A DNA stretch of 64,000 bases from Microbacterium schleiferi. Its GTDB lineage: Bacteria; Actinomycetota; Actinomycetes; Actinomycetales; Microbacteriaceae. The stretch lies in contig NZ_CP064760.1 of the NCBI RefSeq assembly GCF_015565955.1, positions 2,852,001 through 2,916,000 on the forward strand, given 5' to 3'. A program made the position numbers and the translations under genes. The notes beneath the pieces are model-generated. The model had not been told where the DNA came from. It did no database searches and saw nothing but the letters and a program-made list of their open reading frames with translations. Position 1 is the stretch's first letter; the number at the start of each line of letters is the position of its first letter. Shown piece by piece: positions 44,243 to 54,812 of this stretch.

Positions 44243-45610
44243 GTGACCTCTCGCACGATCGTCTGGTTTCGAGACGACCTGCGGATCGGTGACAATCCCG
44301 CACTTCACGAAGCAGTGCAGCGGGGTGAGCCGATCGTCGCGGTCTTCGTCCTCGACGAACACACGCCCGGCATCCGCCCTCTCGGCGCAGCCAGCCGCTG
44401 GTGGCTGCACCACAGCCTCAGCGCCCTGGCCAGCGCCCTGAGTGAGCTCGGCATCACCCTCATACTGCGACGAGGCGCCGCCGGCGAAGTGATCCGACAG
44501 CTCGTCGCCGAGACCGACGCCGACGCGATCTACTGGAACCGGCGCTACGCGCTCCCCGACCGCGATATCGACGCCCAGCTGAAGTCCGAGCTGCGGGATG
44601 CGGGCCTCGAGGTGCGCTCGTTCGGCGCGAACCTGCTGTTCGAACCGTGGACCGTCCGCACCGGCTCGGGCACGCCCTATGGCGTGTTCACCCCGTTCTG
44701 GAAGGCCTGCATGGCCCTGCCGGAGCCGCGCGAGCCGCTTCCCGCGCCCACCGATGCCCGTGGCGCCCGCCCCGGCGTCGACAGCGACGACCTGCGTGAC
44801 TGGCGGCTGCTGCCGACCCAGCCCGACTGGGCGGCAGGTCTGCGTGAGAACTGGGAGCCCGGCGAAGCACCAGCCCACGCTCGCCTCGAAGCATTCCTCG
44901 CCGACGACCTCCCCGACTACGCGGCAGAGCGCGACCGCCCCGACCGAGCCGTCACCTCCCGCCTCTCACCGCACCTCCGGTGGGGCGAGATCAGCCCGCA
45001 CGAGCTCTGGCACCAGACCCGGGCCCGCCACGCAGAGGGGCAGCACGCTGCCGCGGCCCAGAAGTTTCTCGCCGAGGTCGGCTGGCGCGAGTTCGCGTGG
45101 CACATCCTGTTCCATTTCCCCGAGCTTGCGACCAAGAACTGGCGCTCCGAGTTCGACGCGTTCCCCTGGCCGCGACTGAATCCGGCGCGGCTGGAGGCCT
45201 GGCAGCACGGGCGCACCGGCGTTGCGCTCGTGGATGCCGGGATGCGCGAACTCTGGCACACCGGCACGATGCACAACCGTGTGCGCATGGTGACGGCATC
45301 CTTCCTCACGAAGAACCTCATGATCGACTGGCGCAAGGGCGAACAGTGGTTCTGGGACACCCTGGTCGACGCGGATGCCGCCTCGAACCCCTTCAGCTGG
45401 CAGTGGGTTGCGGGCTCGGGCGCCGACGCTGCACCGTACTTCCGCATCTTCAATCCCGAGCTCCAGGCCGCCAAGTTCGACCCGGACGGCACGTATGTGC
45501 ACCGCTGGGCTCCCGAGTACGCGGGCGATGCGCCCGTGCCGATCGTGGATCTGAAGGCCACGCGGGATGCGGCCCTAGCCGCCTACGAGACCGTCAAGAA
45601 CGCGCGCTGA
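44243..45610 (+). CDS. phrB: Deoxyribodipyrimidine photolyase
   Basis: The 455-residue flavoprotein repairs UV-induced cyclobutane pyrimidine dimers with blue light. The N-terminal antenna-binding domain opens with TIVWFRDDLRIGDNPAL. The C-terminal FAD domain has SRLSPHLRWGEISPHEL, the electron-transfer tryptophan region TGVALVDAGMRELWHTGTMHNRVRM near 325-348, and WQWVAGSGADAAPYFRIFNP. All are characteristic of class I CPD photolyases. The start is GTG at 44243. It overlaps the end of a convergent small membrane protein gene by 17 bases. Confidence 0.96.
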   Translation: MTSRTIVWFRDDLRIGDNPALHEAVQRGEPIVAVFVLDEHTPGIRPLGAASRWWLHHSLSALASALSELGITLILRRGAAGEVIRQLVAETDADAIYWNRRYALPDRDIDAQLKSELRDAGLEVRSFGANLLFEPWTVRTGSGTPYGVFTPFWKACMALPEPREPLPAPTDARGARPGVDSDDLRDWRLLPTQPDWAAGLRENWEPGEAPAHARLEAFLADDLPDYAAERDRPDRAVTSRLSPHLRWGEISPHELWHQTRARHAEGQHAAAAQKFLAEVGWREFAWHILFHFPELATKNWRSEFDAFPWPRLNPARLEAWQHGRTGVALVDAGMRELWHTGTMHNRVRMVTASFLTKNLMIDWRKGEQWFWDTLVDADAASNPFSWQWVAGSGADAAPYFRIFNPELQAAKFDPDGTYVHRWAPEYAGDAPVPIVDLKATRDAALAAYETVKNAR

Positions 45611-45995
45611 GCACGACGACCACCGCGCACACCACAAGAACAGCCGACACCGGCGTCCAGATGGCGCGCTCGATACGGCTGCGCGAGATCGCATTCATCG
45701 CGGTGGCGATCGCGAACAGGCCCACGAGCACCCACAGCACCACGATCTGCCACGACTCGGGCACCGGGCCCGGGATGGCAGGGATCGCAAGAGCCAGGAA
45801 GAACCAGGCGACCAGCGCCCAGATCACCGCCGCGACGCCGCTCGCGATCCGAAGCCGCGGCTCGATAGTCGCGGATGCTCCCCCGTACGCGGCTTTCCCC
45901 CACGGGACTCCGGCCGCGAGCGCGACCTGAAACCCCACAAGAACGACCAGCAGAACGACAGCGACCAGCGCCGCGACCGTCACCAGGATGTCCAT
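45594..45995 (-). CDS. Small integral membrane protein
   Basis: The 133-residue protein has four predicted membrane helices, near residues 4-26, 50-75, 82-101 and 113-130, with short loops. The motif PWGKAAYGG between helices one and two is the only notable feature. No family is recognised. It follows pheA by eight bases on the same strand, so it is probably translated from the same mRNA. Its 3' end overlaps the photolyase gene. Confidence 0.8.
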   Translation of the reverse strand: MDILVTVAALVAVVLLVVLVGFQVALAAGVPWGKAAYGGASATIEPRLRIASGVAAVIWALVAWFFLALAIPAIPGPVPESWQIVVLWVLVGLFAIATAMNAISRSRIERAIWTPVSAVLVVCAVVVVLSARS

Positions 45996-46003
45996 GGCCG
46001 GGT

Positions 46004-46960
46004 TCAGCGGTCGGGCTCGCCCGACAGGAGGCCGCGCAACCAGTCGCGGGCCTCGACGAAGACGTCGTCGGAATACCGGTCGGGGTAGCGCACGATCGCA
46101 TGGTCGGCGCGGGGGTAGGAGCCCAAGAAGATCACCTTGGGGCTGAAACGCCGAAGCCCCAGGAGCGCGTCAGCCATGCGCTCGTCCTTGATGTGGCCGT
46201 CAGCGTCGATGACGAATCGGTAGCGGCCCAGCGCATCCCCGATCGGCCGGGAGGCGAGCAGGCTCAGGTTGATCCCCCGCGTGGCGAACTGCTCGAGCAT
46301 CTCCAGCAGCGCCCCGGGGTGATCATCGGGCAGCTCCGCGATGAGCGAGGTCTTGTCGGCACCGGTCGGCTCGGGCGGAGCGACGGTTCGACTCACCAGC
46401 ACGAACCGCGTCACCGCCTCAGCGTTGTCGCCGATCCCCTCGGCCAGCAGCTCGACGTCGAGGTGCTCCAGGATGCCGGGAGCGGCGATCGCGGCATCAG
46501 CATCCGAGGTGCCGTCGATCAGTCCGACGGCACTCGCGACGTTCGAGGCGGCCGGGATGTGCGCGTGGGCGGGGAGGGTTGCCGTGAGCCACCGCAGGCA
46601 CTGGGCGTACGCCACGGGGTGCGCGGCAACCAGCGACACATCCTCGAGCCGGGTGCCGGGGCGCCCGACCAGCACGAACTCCACCGGGACGAGATACTCA
46701 CCGACGATGCGAAGGCCCGGCATCGTCGCGAGAGCATCCTGCGCTGTCGACACCCCGCCGTCGACCGAGTTCTCGATCGCGATCATCGCCGCATCCGAGC
46801 GACCCTCGACGACGTCGGCGAGCGCCTCGCCGACATTGCGGACAGGGCGCCAGTTCTGCCCCCGCGCCTCCGGCACCTGCGCCAGGGCCGCTTCGGTAAA
46901 GGTCCCCGCTGGTCCGAGATAGCTGTAGGTCCTGCGGTTCGCTTCGGGCTCATCGCTCAC
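46004..46960 (-). CDS. pheA: Prephenate dehydratase
   Basis: This 318-residue cytosolic enzyme decarboxylates and dehydrates prephenate to phenylpyruvate in phenylalanine synthesis. TYSYLGPAGTFTEAAL opens the catalytic domain, IAIENSVDGGVSTA follows, and the catalytic Thr lies in AVTRFVLVS near 205. A C-terminal ACT domain (SLIAELPDDHPGALLEML, INLSLLASRPIG) gives phenylalanine feedback inhibition. There is no chorismate mutase domain, as usual in actinobacteria. The GTG at 46960 was chosen because upstream codons look unlike the family. Confidence 0.95.
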   Translation of the reverse strand: MSDEPEANRRTYSYLGPAGTFTEAALAQVPEARGQNWRPVRNVGEALADVVEGRSDAAMIAIENSVDGGVSTAQDALATMPGLRIVGEYLVPVEFVLVGRPGTRLEDVSLVAAHPVAYAQCLRWLTATLPAHAHIPAASNVASAVGLIDGTSDADAAIAAPGILEHLDVELLAEGIGDNAEAVTRFVLVSRTVAPPEPTGADKTSLIAELPDDHPGALLEMLEQFATRGINLSLLASRPIGDALGRYRFVIDADGHIKDERMADALLGLRRFSPKVIFLGSYPRADHAIVRYPDRYSDDVFVEARDWLRGLLSGEPDR

Positions 46961-47057
46961 GGCACACCAGCCTAGACCTGCCACTCGGCCACGCCCAGAC
47001 GCGAACCTCGTACCGTGCGGGCATTGCGTGCGCCCGCGCGGGTGACAGACTGGGTTC

Positions 47058-48698
47058 ATGAGCCGCGCAGGTCTGCCCGCCGAAGAATCCGACCTCATCG
47101 ACATCGACGAACTGATCGCCGCGTACTACGAACGGGTTCCCGATCCCAGCGTTGCAGAGCAGCGCGTCGCGTTCGGAACGAGCGGCCACCGCGGCTCGTC
47201 GCTCTCGACGAGCTTCAACGAGGTCCACATCCTCGCCACGACGCAGGCGATCGTCGACTACCGCACCGCGAACGGGATCGCCGGCCCCCTCTTCCTCGGC
47301 CGCGACACTCACGGGCTCTCCCGGCCCGCCGAGCGCAGCGCAATCGAGGTGCTGGTCGCGAACGGCGTCGGTGTGCGCGTTGATTCCCGCGACTCCTGGG
47401 TACCGACGCCGGCGCTCAGCCACGCGATCCTGACCTACAACCGGGGCAAGGCCGCCGACGACCCGACACGTGCCGACGGCATCGTCGTCACGCCCTCACA
47501 CAACCCGCCCCGCGACGGTGGCTTCAAGTACAACCCGCCCCACGGCGGCCCCGCCGACACCGATGCGACCGGGTGGATCGCGAACCGCGCCAACGAACTC
47601 ATCGCCGACGGACTCGAGGGCGTCAAACGGGTTCGCTTCGCCGACATGGACGGCGAGCGCATCGGCTCCTACGACTTCCGCGACGCCTACGTGCGTGACC
47701 TGACGAACATCATCGATGTCGACGCCATCGCGCGCGCGGGCATCCGGATCGGCGCCGACCCGCTGGGTGGCGCATCCGTCGAGTACTGGGCGCTCATCGC
47801 CGAGGTCTACGGCCTCGACCTCACGGTCGTGAACCCCGACGTCGACCCGACCTGGCGGTTCATGACGCTCGACTGGGACGAGAAGATCCGGATGGATCCT
47901 TCCTCGCCCTCCGCGATGGCATCCCTCGTCGCCCGGCGCCACGAGTTCGACATCCTCACCGGAAACGACGCTGACGCCGACCGGCACGGCATCGTGACCC
48001 CGGATGCCGGGCTCATGAACCCCAACCACTACCTCGCCGTCGCGATCGACTACCTGTTCTCGCACCGGGACGGCTGGCCCGAGGATGCTGCGGTCGGCAA
48101 GACCCTCGTGTCGTCGATGATCATCGACCGCGTCGTCGCCGCGCTCGGCCGCGACCTGTACGAGGTGCCCGTCGGATTCAAGTGGTTCGTCCCGGGGCTG
48201 CTCGACGGATCGGTAGCCTTCGGCGGCGAGGAGTCGGCCGGTGCGTCGTTCCTTCGGACGGATGGCTCGGTCTGGACGACCGACAAGGACGGCATCCTGC
48301 TGTGCCTGCTGGCAGCCGAGATCCTCGCCGTCACGGGCAAGACGCCCTCGCAGCGCTACGCCGAGCTGGAAGCCCAGTTCGGCTCATCCGCCTACCAGCG
48401 TGTCGACGCCCCGGCCACGCCCGCGCAGAAGGCGACGCTGTCGAAGCTCTCCCCTGAGTCGGTGACCGCGACGGAGCTGGCGGGCGAACAGATCACGGCC
48501 AAGCTCTCGCACGCTCCCGGCAACGGCGCTGCCATCGGCGGGCTCAAGGTGCAGACCGAGAGCGCCTGGTTTGCAGCGCGACCGTCGGGCACGGAGGACG
48601 TGTACAAGCTCTACGCCGAGTCGCTGAAGGGCGAGGAGCACCTGCGCGAGGTGCAGGAGCAGGCACGCGCCGTCGTGTCGGCAGCCCTGGGTTCCTAG
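47058..48698 (+). CDS. pgm: Phosphoglucomutase (alpha-D-glucose phosphate-specific)
   Basis: This 546-residue enzyme interconverts glucose 1-phosphate and glucose 6-phosphate, linking glycogen, trehalose and envelope sugar nucleotides to glycolysis. [10 protein letters not shown] is near 39, the catalytic phosphoserine loop [15 protein letters not shown] has Ser147, the metal loop [10 protein letters not shown] appears as [10 protein letters not shown], and the sugar-binding [10 protein letters not shown] and phosphate-binding [10 protein letters not shown] complete the four active-site loops. The ATG at 47058 is divergent from pheA. Confidence 0.97.
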   Translation: MSRAGLPAEESDLIDIDELIAAYYERVPDPSVAEQRVAFGTSGHRGSSLSTSFNEVHILATTQAIVDYRTANGIAGPLFLGRDTHGLSRPAERSAIEVLVANGVGVRVDSRDSWVPTPALSHAILTYNRGKAADDPTRADGIVVTPSHNPPRDGGFKYNPPHGGPADTDATGWIANRANELIADGLEGVKRVRFADMDGERIGSYDFRDAYVRDLTNIIDVDAIARAGIRIGADPLGGASVEYWALIAEVYGLDLTVVNPDVDPTWRFMTLDWDEKIRMDPSSPSAMASLVARRHEFDILTGNDADADRHGIVTPDAGLMNPNHYLAVAIDYLFSHRDGWPEDAAVGKTLVSSMIIDRVVAALGRDLYEVPVGFKWFVPGLLDGSVAFGGEESAGASFLRTDGSVWTTDKDGILLCLLAAEILAVTGKTPSQRYAELEAQFGSSAYQRVDAPATPAQKATLSKLSPESVTATELAGEQITAKLSHAPGNGAAIGGLKVQTESAWFAARPSGTEDVYKLYAESLKGEEHLREVQEQARAVVSAALGS

Positions 48699-48739
48699 CC
48701 CTCCGCCGCGCAGACGCTGGCACCGTCGCCGGACGATGC

Positions 48740-49776
48740 TCAGGCAGCTTCGCCGCGCCGCCGACGGAACAGCGGGAGCGGCACGAACGTGACCGCGACG
48801 GCCAGCGCGGAGCCGACGATCGTGTCGACGACCCGTTCGCCGGCGATCGCGACAGTGCCGAACTCCCCGCGGCGGCCCCCGTCAAAACGAGGACCAGCGG
48901 CGTGATCAGGATGAGCGCGAGCGCGTAGTTACGCGCGATGACCAGTTCGATCCCGAGCTGCAGCGCGGCCAGGAGCGCGGCTATCGCCAGCGGCACCCAC
49001 GGGACGAGGACGAGCAGCAGGTACACGCCGGCGCCGAGGACGGTGCCGATCATGCGATGGATGCCGCGGTTGACGGTCGCGGTCCGCGCCACCGAAATCC
49101 CGACCACTGCCACACCAGCAGCGACGATCCAGTAGGCCCGCACCGGATCGACGACGAGCCCCGCCACCGAGCCGATGACGGCGACGACGACAGTGCGCTC
49201 CAGCAGGAGCCGAGCCGCGTCATCCCACCCCGACCGGGGAAGGATGTCGCCGAGCGCCCTCGTCGGAGCATCCGGAGCCTTCTCGAACAGCGGCATGATC
49301 GCGATCACGTAGGTGAGGACAGATCCGACGAGCAGGGCGAGCAGTCCCTCGATCGCGGCCTGCGCGGAGGTGAGGGCGCGGACGTGCGCGAACATCCCGT
49401 AGACGAGCACGAAGAACATGACGCCCGGCGGCCCGACCGAGAACCCGTAGACCAGAACTGCCGCGATGATCGCGACCAGGGCAAGCCCAAGCACCGTCAA
49501 TGGACGCGACCACCCCACCGCGACGCCGAGGGCTGCGGCGGCGATGAGACCCGCGGCGACGAACGGGACAGCCTTGGCGCGCTCTCTCGCCGGCAGCGTC
49601 CCGCCGTAGAGTGCCGCGAACGAACCGACAGCGGCGGTGTAGCCGAGGTGCGGAACGCCCAGCAGGGCCGCGATCGCCACGGGCAACCCGAGAGCTATCG
49701 CGGCGCGAACCGCGCGGGGCCACGCCGGAGCCGTCAGCGGGTCGAGGCGAAACAGACTCGACCACAGCTCCCGCAT
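48740..49776 (-). pseudogene. FUSC family membrane protein, frameshifted
   Basis: The protein of about 345 residues has two sets of membrane helices. The first covers ALGLPVAIAALLGVPHLGYTAAVG to VIAIMPLF, and the second ILLERTVVVAVIGSVAGLVVD, then ALALILITPLVLVL. This is the duplicated layout of FUSC/YccS-like aromatic acid exporters or their ArAE relatives. As read, the frame leaves at the C run 48865-48868. One extra base restores GEFGTVAIAGERVVDTIVG, the second half of the conserved GERVxDTxxG motif of this family, and a stop at 48740. The start is the ATG at 49776 or the GTG two codons earlier. Confidence 0.85.
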
Positions 49777-49791
49777 GGCCACATCGTAGAG

Positions 49792-49827
49792 GCTGGGTGG
49801 GCTCGCCGAGGTACGAGCCCACCCAGC
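49792..49827 (-). terminator. Terminator of the sugar ABC importer operon
   Basis: GCTGGGTGGGCTCG pairs perfectly over 14 bases with CGAGCCCACCCAGC across an eight-base loop. It starts five bases beyond the stop of the last permease gene and insulates the FUSC gene from that operon. Confidence 0.85.
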
Positions 49828-49831
49828 ACCG

Positions 49832-50878
49832 TCACTCGCGCTTGGTCGTCACGAGCCGTTGCAACAGCACGAAGATCAGAAGCACACCGCCGGTGATGAT
49901 GGTGGTCATCTCGGGCGGGATGCCGCCGTCGCGGGTGATCAGCACCGTCATGAGGCCGAGCACGAGCGCTCCCACGACCGATCCGAGGACGTACCCGTAC
50001 CCGCCGGTGAGCAGTGTGCCACCGATCACGACAGCGGCGATCGCGATGAGCTCCCAACCGATACCCGTGATGTTCTGGGCGATGCCGAGCCGGGAGGTGT
50101 AGATCACGGCGGCGACCCCCGACAGCGTGCCGCTGATCACATACACGAGCAGCTTGGTCCGGAAGGCAGCAAGTCCCATGAGCTGGGCGGACTGCTCGGA
50201 GCCGCCGATCGCGTAGACGGTGCGGCCGGTGCGGGTGCGGTGCAGGACGAACACCGCGATGGCCACGATCAGGATCATGATGATCACGCCGGGCGTGATC
50301 ACGAGGTCGTTGACCTTGGGGCCGTCGATCACCTTGAACTGGGTGCCGAGCCACCGGATCGGCGAGTCGTCAGCGAGCCGCTGGGGCTCCGTGCTGAGCA
50401 TCGAGGCGAGTCCCCGCGCGAGGAACATCATCGCCAACGTGGCGATGAAGGGCTGCACCCCGAAGTACTGGATGAGGATGCCGGCAAGCAACCCGAACGC
50501 CGTTCCCGAGAGCACCATGACCACCAGGACGACCCCGGCGTTCCAGCCGGAGTTTGCGAGCATCACGCCCGCGACGCTGGAGAACGCGATCACCGACCCC
50601 ACCGACAGGTCGATACCCCCGGTGAGGATGACGAAGGTCATCCCGACCGCGACAACGATGAGGTGGGCGTTGTTGACGAGCAGGTTGGACAGCGTGCTGA
50701 ACTGCACGATGTTGCCGTACGCGACCTCGCCGTAGACGATCATCGCGATGAAGATCACGAGCGATGCTGCGGTCGGCAGCGTTGACGGGTTGCTCGTGGC
50801 CGCGCGCCGGACGCGGGTCCACAGGCTGGCGCGCTGAACCGGCGCTTCGGTGGGCGCTGACGCGTTGATGACGCTCAT
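49832..50878 (-). CDS. Sugar ABC transporter permease (YjfF-like)
   Basis: The 348-residue membrane protein has eight to ten helices and belongs to the ribose/galactofuranose (BPD_transp_2) permeases. The diagnostic segment VVAVGMTFVILTGGIDLSVGSVIAFSSV is at about 75-102, and VYAIGGSEQSAQLMG near 220 is the ATPase-coupling loop. GGTLLTGGYGYVLGSVVGALVLG follows. It is the last gene of a four-gene leftward operon with a second permease, ATPase and binding protein; the pair of different permeases is the YtfT/YjfF arrangement. ATGA overlap with the upstream gene. Confidence 0.93.
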   Translation of the reverse strand: MSVINASAPTEAPVQRASLWTRVRRAATSNPSTLPTAASLVIFIAMIVYGEVAYGNIVQFSTLSNLLVNNAHLIVVAVGMTFVILTGGIDLSVGSVIAFSSVAGVMLANSGWNAGVVLVVMVLSGTAFGLLAGILIQYFGVQPFIATLAMMFLARGLASMLSTEPQRLADDSPIRWLGTQFKVIDGPKVNDLVITPGVIIMILIVAIAVFVLHRTRTGRTVYAIGGSEQSAQLMGLAAFRTKLLVYVISGTLSGVAAVIYTSRLGIAQNITGIGWELIAIAAVVIGGTLLTGGYGYVLGSVVGALVLGLMTVLITRDGGIPPEMTTIITGGVLLIFVLLQRLVTTKRE

Positions 50879-51966
50879 GCTGCGACCCCCTCTCGCACGG
50901 GCTCAGATGTGGCGATGGATGCCGGTGGTGGCGCGGACCGGCGCCGCGCAAACCAGCTCCGCACACGCTGCGACTGCGCGAGGCACAGCAGCACGATGAC
51001 CGCAGCCTTGAATGCCGGCGTGGCAGACGAAGAGATGCCCAGGAACAACACGGTCTTATCGAGCGTCGCGATCAGCAGCGCCCCGACAACCGCGCCACCC
51101 AGCGAGAACTTTCCGCCGGCAAGAGATGTGCCGCCGATCACGACGGCGAGGATCGCGTCGAGTTCCATGAGGTAGCCGGTCTGGGAGACGTCCACCGTCA
51201 TGACGGTGCCCACCGAGAACATTCCGGCGATTCCGGCGAGCGCGCCGCTGAGGATGTAGACCGTGAGCAGCAGGCCCCGAGGACGGATGCCCGCCATCCG
51301 GCTCGCCTTCGGGTTGATCCCGATGGCTTCGATCATGAGCCCGAGAGCGGTCCGACGAACAACGAGCGCGACGACCACGACGATCGCGATCGCCAGCAGG
51401 AAGACCACGGGCACGCCGAACACGTACCCGTTGACCATCCAGCGGAAGGGTTCGCTTTGGGCAGCCGTGTTCTGACCACCCGTGATGACCTTTGCGATAC
51501 CTCGCGCGGCGAGCATCATCACGAGGGTGCTGATGAACGGCTGCAGCCCGACGTAGGCGACGAGCGCGCCGTTGATCAAACCGAGCACAGCGGTGATGAG
51601 AATCGACAGACCGATCGCGGCCAGCGCCGTTCCCACGGATGTCGAGTCGCCCATGGCGCTGAGGAACTGCATCGATACCGCGCCGCCGACCGCCATGACA
51701 GAGCCGACCGACAGGTCGATGCCTCCGGTGGCGATGACGAGCGTCATCCCGACCGCGATCATCAGGATGGGGGCCGAGGCGCGCAGGATGTCGATCACGT
51801 TGCCGACGAGGTAGCCCGTCGTGGGACTCACGGTGACAGAGAGATAGGACGGGTCCTTGATCGTGTTGAGCACGAGGAGGACCACGATGGCCACGGCGCC
51901 CCAGAAGGCGGGCTGGCGCAGCAGGTCACGCATCCGCGACGATGCAGAGCGATCGGTGGAACTCAT
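50875..51966 (-). CDS. Sugar ABC transporter permease (YtfT-like)
   Basis: A 363-residue multi-pass permease homologous to its neighbour, with ILMIAVGMTLVIATGGIDLSVGSVMAVGG near 93-120 and IEAIGINPKASRMAGIRP as the coupling loop. GGTSLAGGKFSLGGAVVGALLIATLDK follows. It overlaps both adjacent genes (ATGA at each junction), so it is co-translated with them. The two permeases probably form a heterodimer for a furanose or pentose, as with YtfT-YjfF. Confidence 0.93.
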   Translation of the reverse strand: MSSTDRSASSRMRDLLRQPAFWGAVAIVVLLVLNTIKDPSYLSVTVSPTTGYLVGNVIDILRASAPILMIAVGMTLVIATGGIDLSVGSVMAVGGAVSMQFLSAMGDSTSVGTALAAIGLSILITAVLGLINGALVAYVGLQPFISTLVMMLAARGIAKVITGGQNTAAQSEPFRWMVNGYVFGVPVVFLLAIAIVVVVALVVRRTALGLMIEAIGINPKASRMAGIRPRGLLLTVYILSGALAGIAGMFSVGTVMTVDVSQTGYLMELDAILAVVIGGTSLAGGKFSLGGAVVGALLIATLDKTVLFLGISSSATPAFKAAVIVLLCLAQSQRVRSWFARRRSAPPPASIATSEPVREGVAA

Positions 51967-53584
51967 GACTGGACCCCTTCGGATGCCACGGATTCGTTCG
52001 TGCGAGATTCAGCAGCCGACTGGTCGGGCATGCGCCACTGCTCTCCTTCCTCGTCGACCGCATTCTCGCCGTGCTCGGCGATGATCTGGATCACCCGTTC
52101 GGCGGTGATGTCGGGGCTATTGACCAGTTCATCGATCTTCTTGCGATCCTTCAAGACCACGATGCGATCGCTCAACCGGACGACCTCTTCGACTTCGGAC
52201 GAGATGAACACGACGGCCATCCCTTCGTCGGCGAGGTCGATCACCACATTCTGGATCTCAGCCTTGGCTCCGACGTCGATCCCGCGCGTGGGTTCGTCCA
52301 GAATCAGCAGTTCGGGTTTGCTCGCGAGCCATCGGCCGAGCAGGACCTTCTGCTGGTTTCCGCCGGACAGGTTGCGGATCAGCGCTTCGGGGTTCGCGGG
52401 CCGCACGTTCAACGCGCTCATGTAACGAGCGACGATCTCGTCCTGCTCCTTGCGTGGCAGCGGGCGTGCCCACCCGCGCTTGGCTTGCACGGTGAGGATG
52501 AGGTTCTCCCGCACGGTGAGATCGCCCACGATTCCTTCGTCGCGTCGGTTCTCGGTCGAGTAGGCCACGCGACGCGCGAGACCGTCGACCGGTGACTTGA
52601 TCTCGACCGCGGCACCGTGCATCTCGAGCTCGCCGGTGTCAGCGCGGTCGGCGCCATAAAGCAGGCGCGCGAGCTCTGTCCGTCCGGATCCCAGCAGACC
52701 GGCGAAGCCGACGACTTCGCCCTTGCGGATGTCGAGGTCGGTGGGTGCGATCACGCCTTTGCGGCCGAAACCGGATGCCGTGAGCAGCGGCTCGCGCTCG
52801 TCGGCGTCGTCGGAGCGGCGTCCACCGCCGTGTGCCGAGAGCGTCGAGAAGTCCTTGCCGATCATGAGCGAGATCAGCTCGGCGCGGGGAAGCTCTGCGG
52901 TGAGGTATTCGCCCTCGTAGCGGCCGTTGCGCAAAACCGTGAGACGGTCGCTGATCGCGTAGACCTGATCGAGGAAGTGCGAAACGAACAGGATCGCAAC
53001 GCCCTGGTCGCGAAGTGAGCGGATGACGGCGAAGAGGCCCTCAACCTCTTTCGCGTCCAGGCTCGAGGTCGGCTCGTCGAGGATGAGGACCTTGGCGTTG
53101 ACAGCCATCGCGCGGCTGATAGCCACGAGCTGCTGCATCGCGATGGAGAGGCGGGACAGCTGCATCCGCGTGTCGAGGTTCTCCAGGCCCAGCCGCTTAA
53201 GCGCGCGCTGCGCTTCTTTGTGGGTGGCCTTCCAGTCGACGCCGAACGGGCCGCGCGTCTCGTGGCCGAGCATCACGTTCTCACCGATCGTGAGGTTGCC
53301 GCAGAGGTTGACCTCCTGGTACACCGTGGAGATTCCCGCGGCCTGCGCATCGGCGGTGTTGTGGAACTCGCTGGGTGTGCCTGCGACGACGATCGAGCCC
53401 GAGTCGATGCGGTAGACGCCGGTCAAGGCCTTGATCAGGGTCGACTTGCCGGCACCGTTCTCTCCCATCAGCGAGTGCACCTCGCCGGGGAACAGGCGGA
53501 ACGCGACATCGTCGAGGGCTTTCACCCCGGGAACTCGATGGAGATACTGCGCATCTCGACGATCGGCTGGGATTCGGTCATCAT
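51963..53584 (-). pseudogene. Sugar ABC transporter ATP-binding protein (two ATPase domains), frameshifted
   Basis: About 540 residues with two nucleotide-binding domains. The first has Walker A GENGAGKS and VLILDEPTSSLD, the second LLGSGRTELARLL, signature LSGGNQQKVLLGRW and LLILDEPTRGIDVGAK. The ATG at 53584 (or 53581) starts TESQPIVEMRSISIEFPG, then hits a stop. One extra base in the C run at 53525-53528 restores FPGVKALDDVAF and joins it to the remainder. The rest of the operon is intact, which makes a base-calling error likely. It energises the two downstream permeases. Confidence 0.9.
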
Positions 53585-53634
53585 CGTTCTTTCGTGTGGC
53601 GCGTTGCGGCCTACGCGCGGTTGTCGTTCGGTCG

Positions 53635-53675
53635 GTCGGCGCGGGTGCGGGAACAAACCCCACACCCGCGCCGAC
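53635..53675 (-). terminator. Intercistronic hairpin between binding-protein and ATPase genes
   Basis: GTCGGCGCGGGTG pairs perfectly over 13 bases with CACCCGCGCCGAC around an inner GGG/CCC pair. It lies 41 bases after the binding-protein stop and 51 before the ATPase start. Such hairpins let part of the transcription stop, and protect the upstream mRNA, so that more binding protein is made. Confidence 0.75.
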
Positions 53676-53715
53676 GGTGACACGAACCGCCCGAGGGCTG
53701 ATCAGTCGATGGCGA

Positions 53716-54714
53716 TCAGTACTTGCGGTCGGCGAGCACGGCCTGGGCCGCCTCGGGCGAATCGAACGCCTCGCTCGGGACGATGATGTAGGACTCCACC
53801 GTTTCGCCGGCGAGCGTCTTCTCGACGACCTCGAGCGCGGTGGGGCCGAACAGCGGGTTGTACTCGTGCACGTAGCTGAGCGTTCCGTCGGCAAGTGCCT
53901 CCATGGCGGCCTTCGTCCCGTCGATGGTCGCGATCTTCACGTCGACACCGGGGGTCAGACCCGCCTCTTCGACGGCCTGAGCGGCACCGAGGCCCATCTC
54001 GTCGTTCTGCGCGAACACGAACTGGATGTCGTTGTTGTTGGCCTTGAGCATCGTCTCCATGACACTCTTGCCCTCTTCGGCCGACCAGTTAGCCGTCTGC
54101 GCATCGACGAGATTGAGCGACGAGCCAGCGACGCCCTCGTCGAAGCCCTTGTTGCGCTCGTTGACGACGCCCACACCGGCAGGGCCCTCGAGAACGACGT
54201 AGTTGCCGCCGTCGGGGAACTCAGCCTTCGCCCACTCGCCGACTTCCTTCGCGACCTCGACGTTGTCGGGCGCGATGCGGGTGACGTAAAGGCTCGTGTC
54301 GTTGGGCTCGATGCCGCGGTCGAGCAGGATCACGGGGATCTCTGCTTCCTGCGCGCGCTTGAGCGAGTCCTCCCAGCCCGATGCTTCCGTGGCCGAGAGA
54401 AGGATCACGTCGACACCTTCGTCGACGAACGACGTGAACGCGTCGATCTGCGACTTCTGGTCGAGGTTGGTGGCGGGCGCGTACTTCAGGTCGAAACCCG
54501 CGGCCTCGGTGAAGGTGTCCTGGACGTTCTGCTCGTTCGCCTGACGCCAAGCACCCTCGGGGCCGACCGCGACGAACCCGACGGTCGTCATCTCATCCCC
54601 GCCCGAACCCGAGTCCGACCCCGAGTCCCCGCTGGCGCAGCCTGCAAGGCCCAACGCCAGGACTCCCACGGCGGCTACCCCGAGTGCTCCCAGAATGCGC
54701 TTTCTGTGTGCCAT
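53716..54714 (-). CDS. Sugar ABC transporter substrate-binding lipoprotein (YtfQ-like)
   Basis: The 332-residue periplasmic-type binding protein is exported and lipid-anchored at the lipobox LAGC near residue 25. A Gly/Ser-rich linker follows. TVGFVAVGPEGAWRQANEQNVQD, VDVILLSATEASGWEDSLKRAQEAEIPVILLDRGI and TIDGTKAAMEALADGTLSY match the YtfQ/ribose-binding class, in which YtfQ binds galactofuranose. AAGGAGG stands before the ATG at 54714; the longer frame is not supported. It is the first gene of the importer operon. Confidence 0.94.
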   Translation of the reverse strand: MAHRKRILGALGVAAVGVLALGLAGCASGDSGSDSGSGGDEMTTVGFVAVGPEGAWRQANEQNVQDTFTEAAGFDLKYAPATNLDQKSQIDAFTSFVDEGVDVILLSATEASGWEDSLKRAQEAEIPVILLDRGIEPNDTSLYVTRIAPDNVEVAKEVGEWAKAEFPDGGNYVVLEGPAGVGVVNERNKGFDEGVAGSSLNLVDAQTANWSAEEGKSVMETMLKANNNDIQFVFAQNDEMGLGAAQAVEEAGLTPGVDVKIATIDGTKAAMEALADGTLSYVHEYNPLFGPTALEVVEKTLAGETVESYIIVPSEAFDSPEAAQAVLADRKY

Positions 54715-54812
54715 TTTGCTCTCTCCTCCTTGAGACGGTCGACCAACGTGGTCGGAACCGGAGTCACGCTCGGGAAGGGACACCCGTGCGGCTATCTGGA
54801 ATTGTGCACGCT

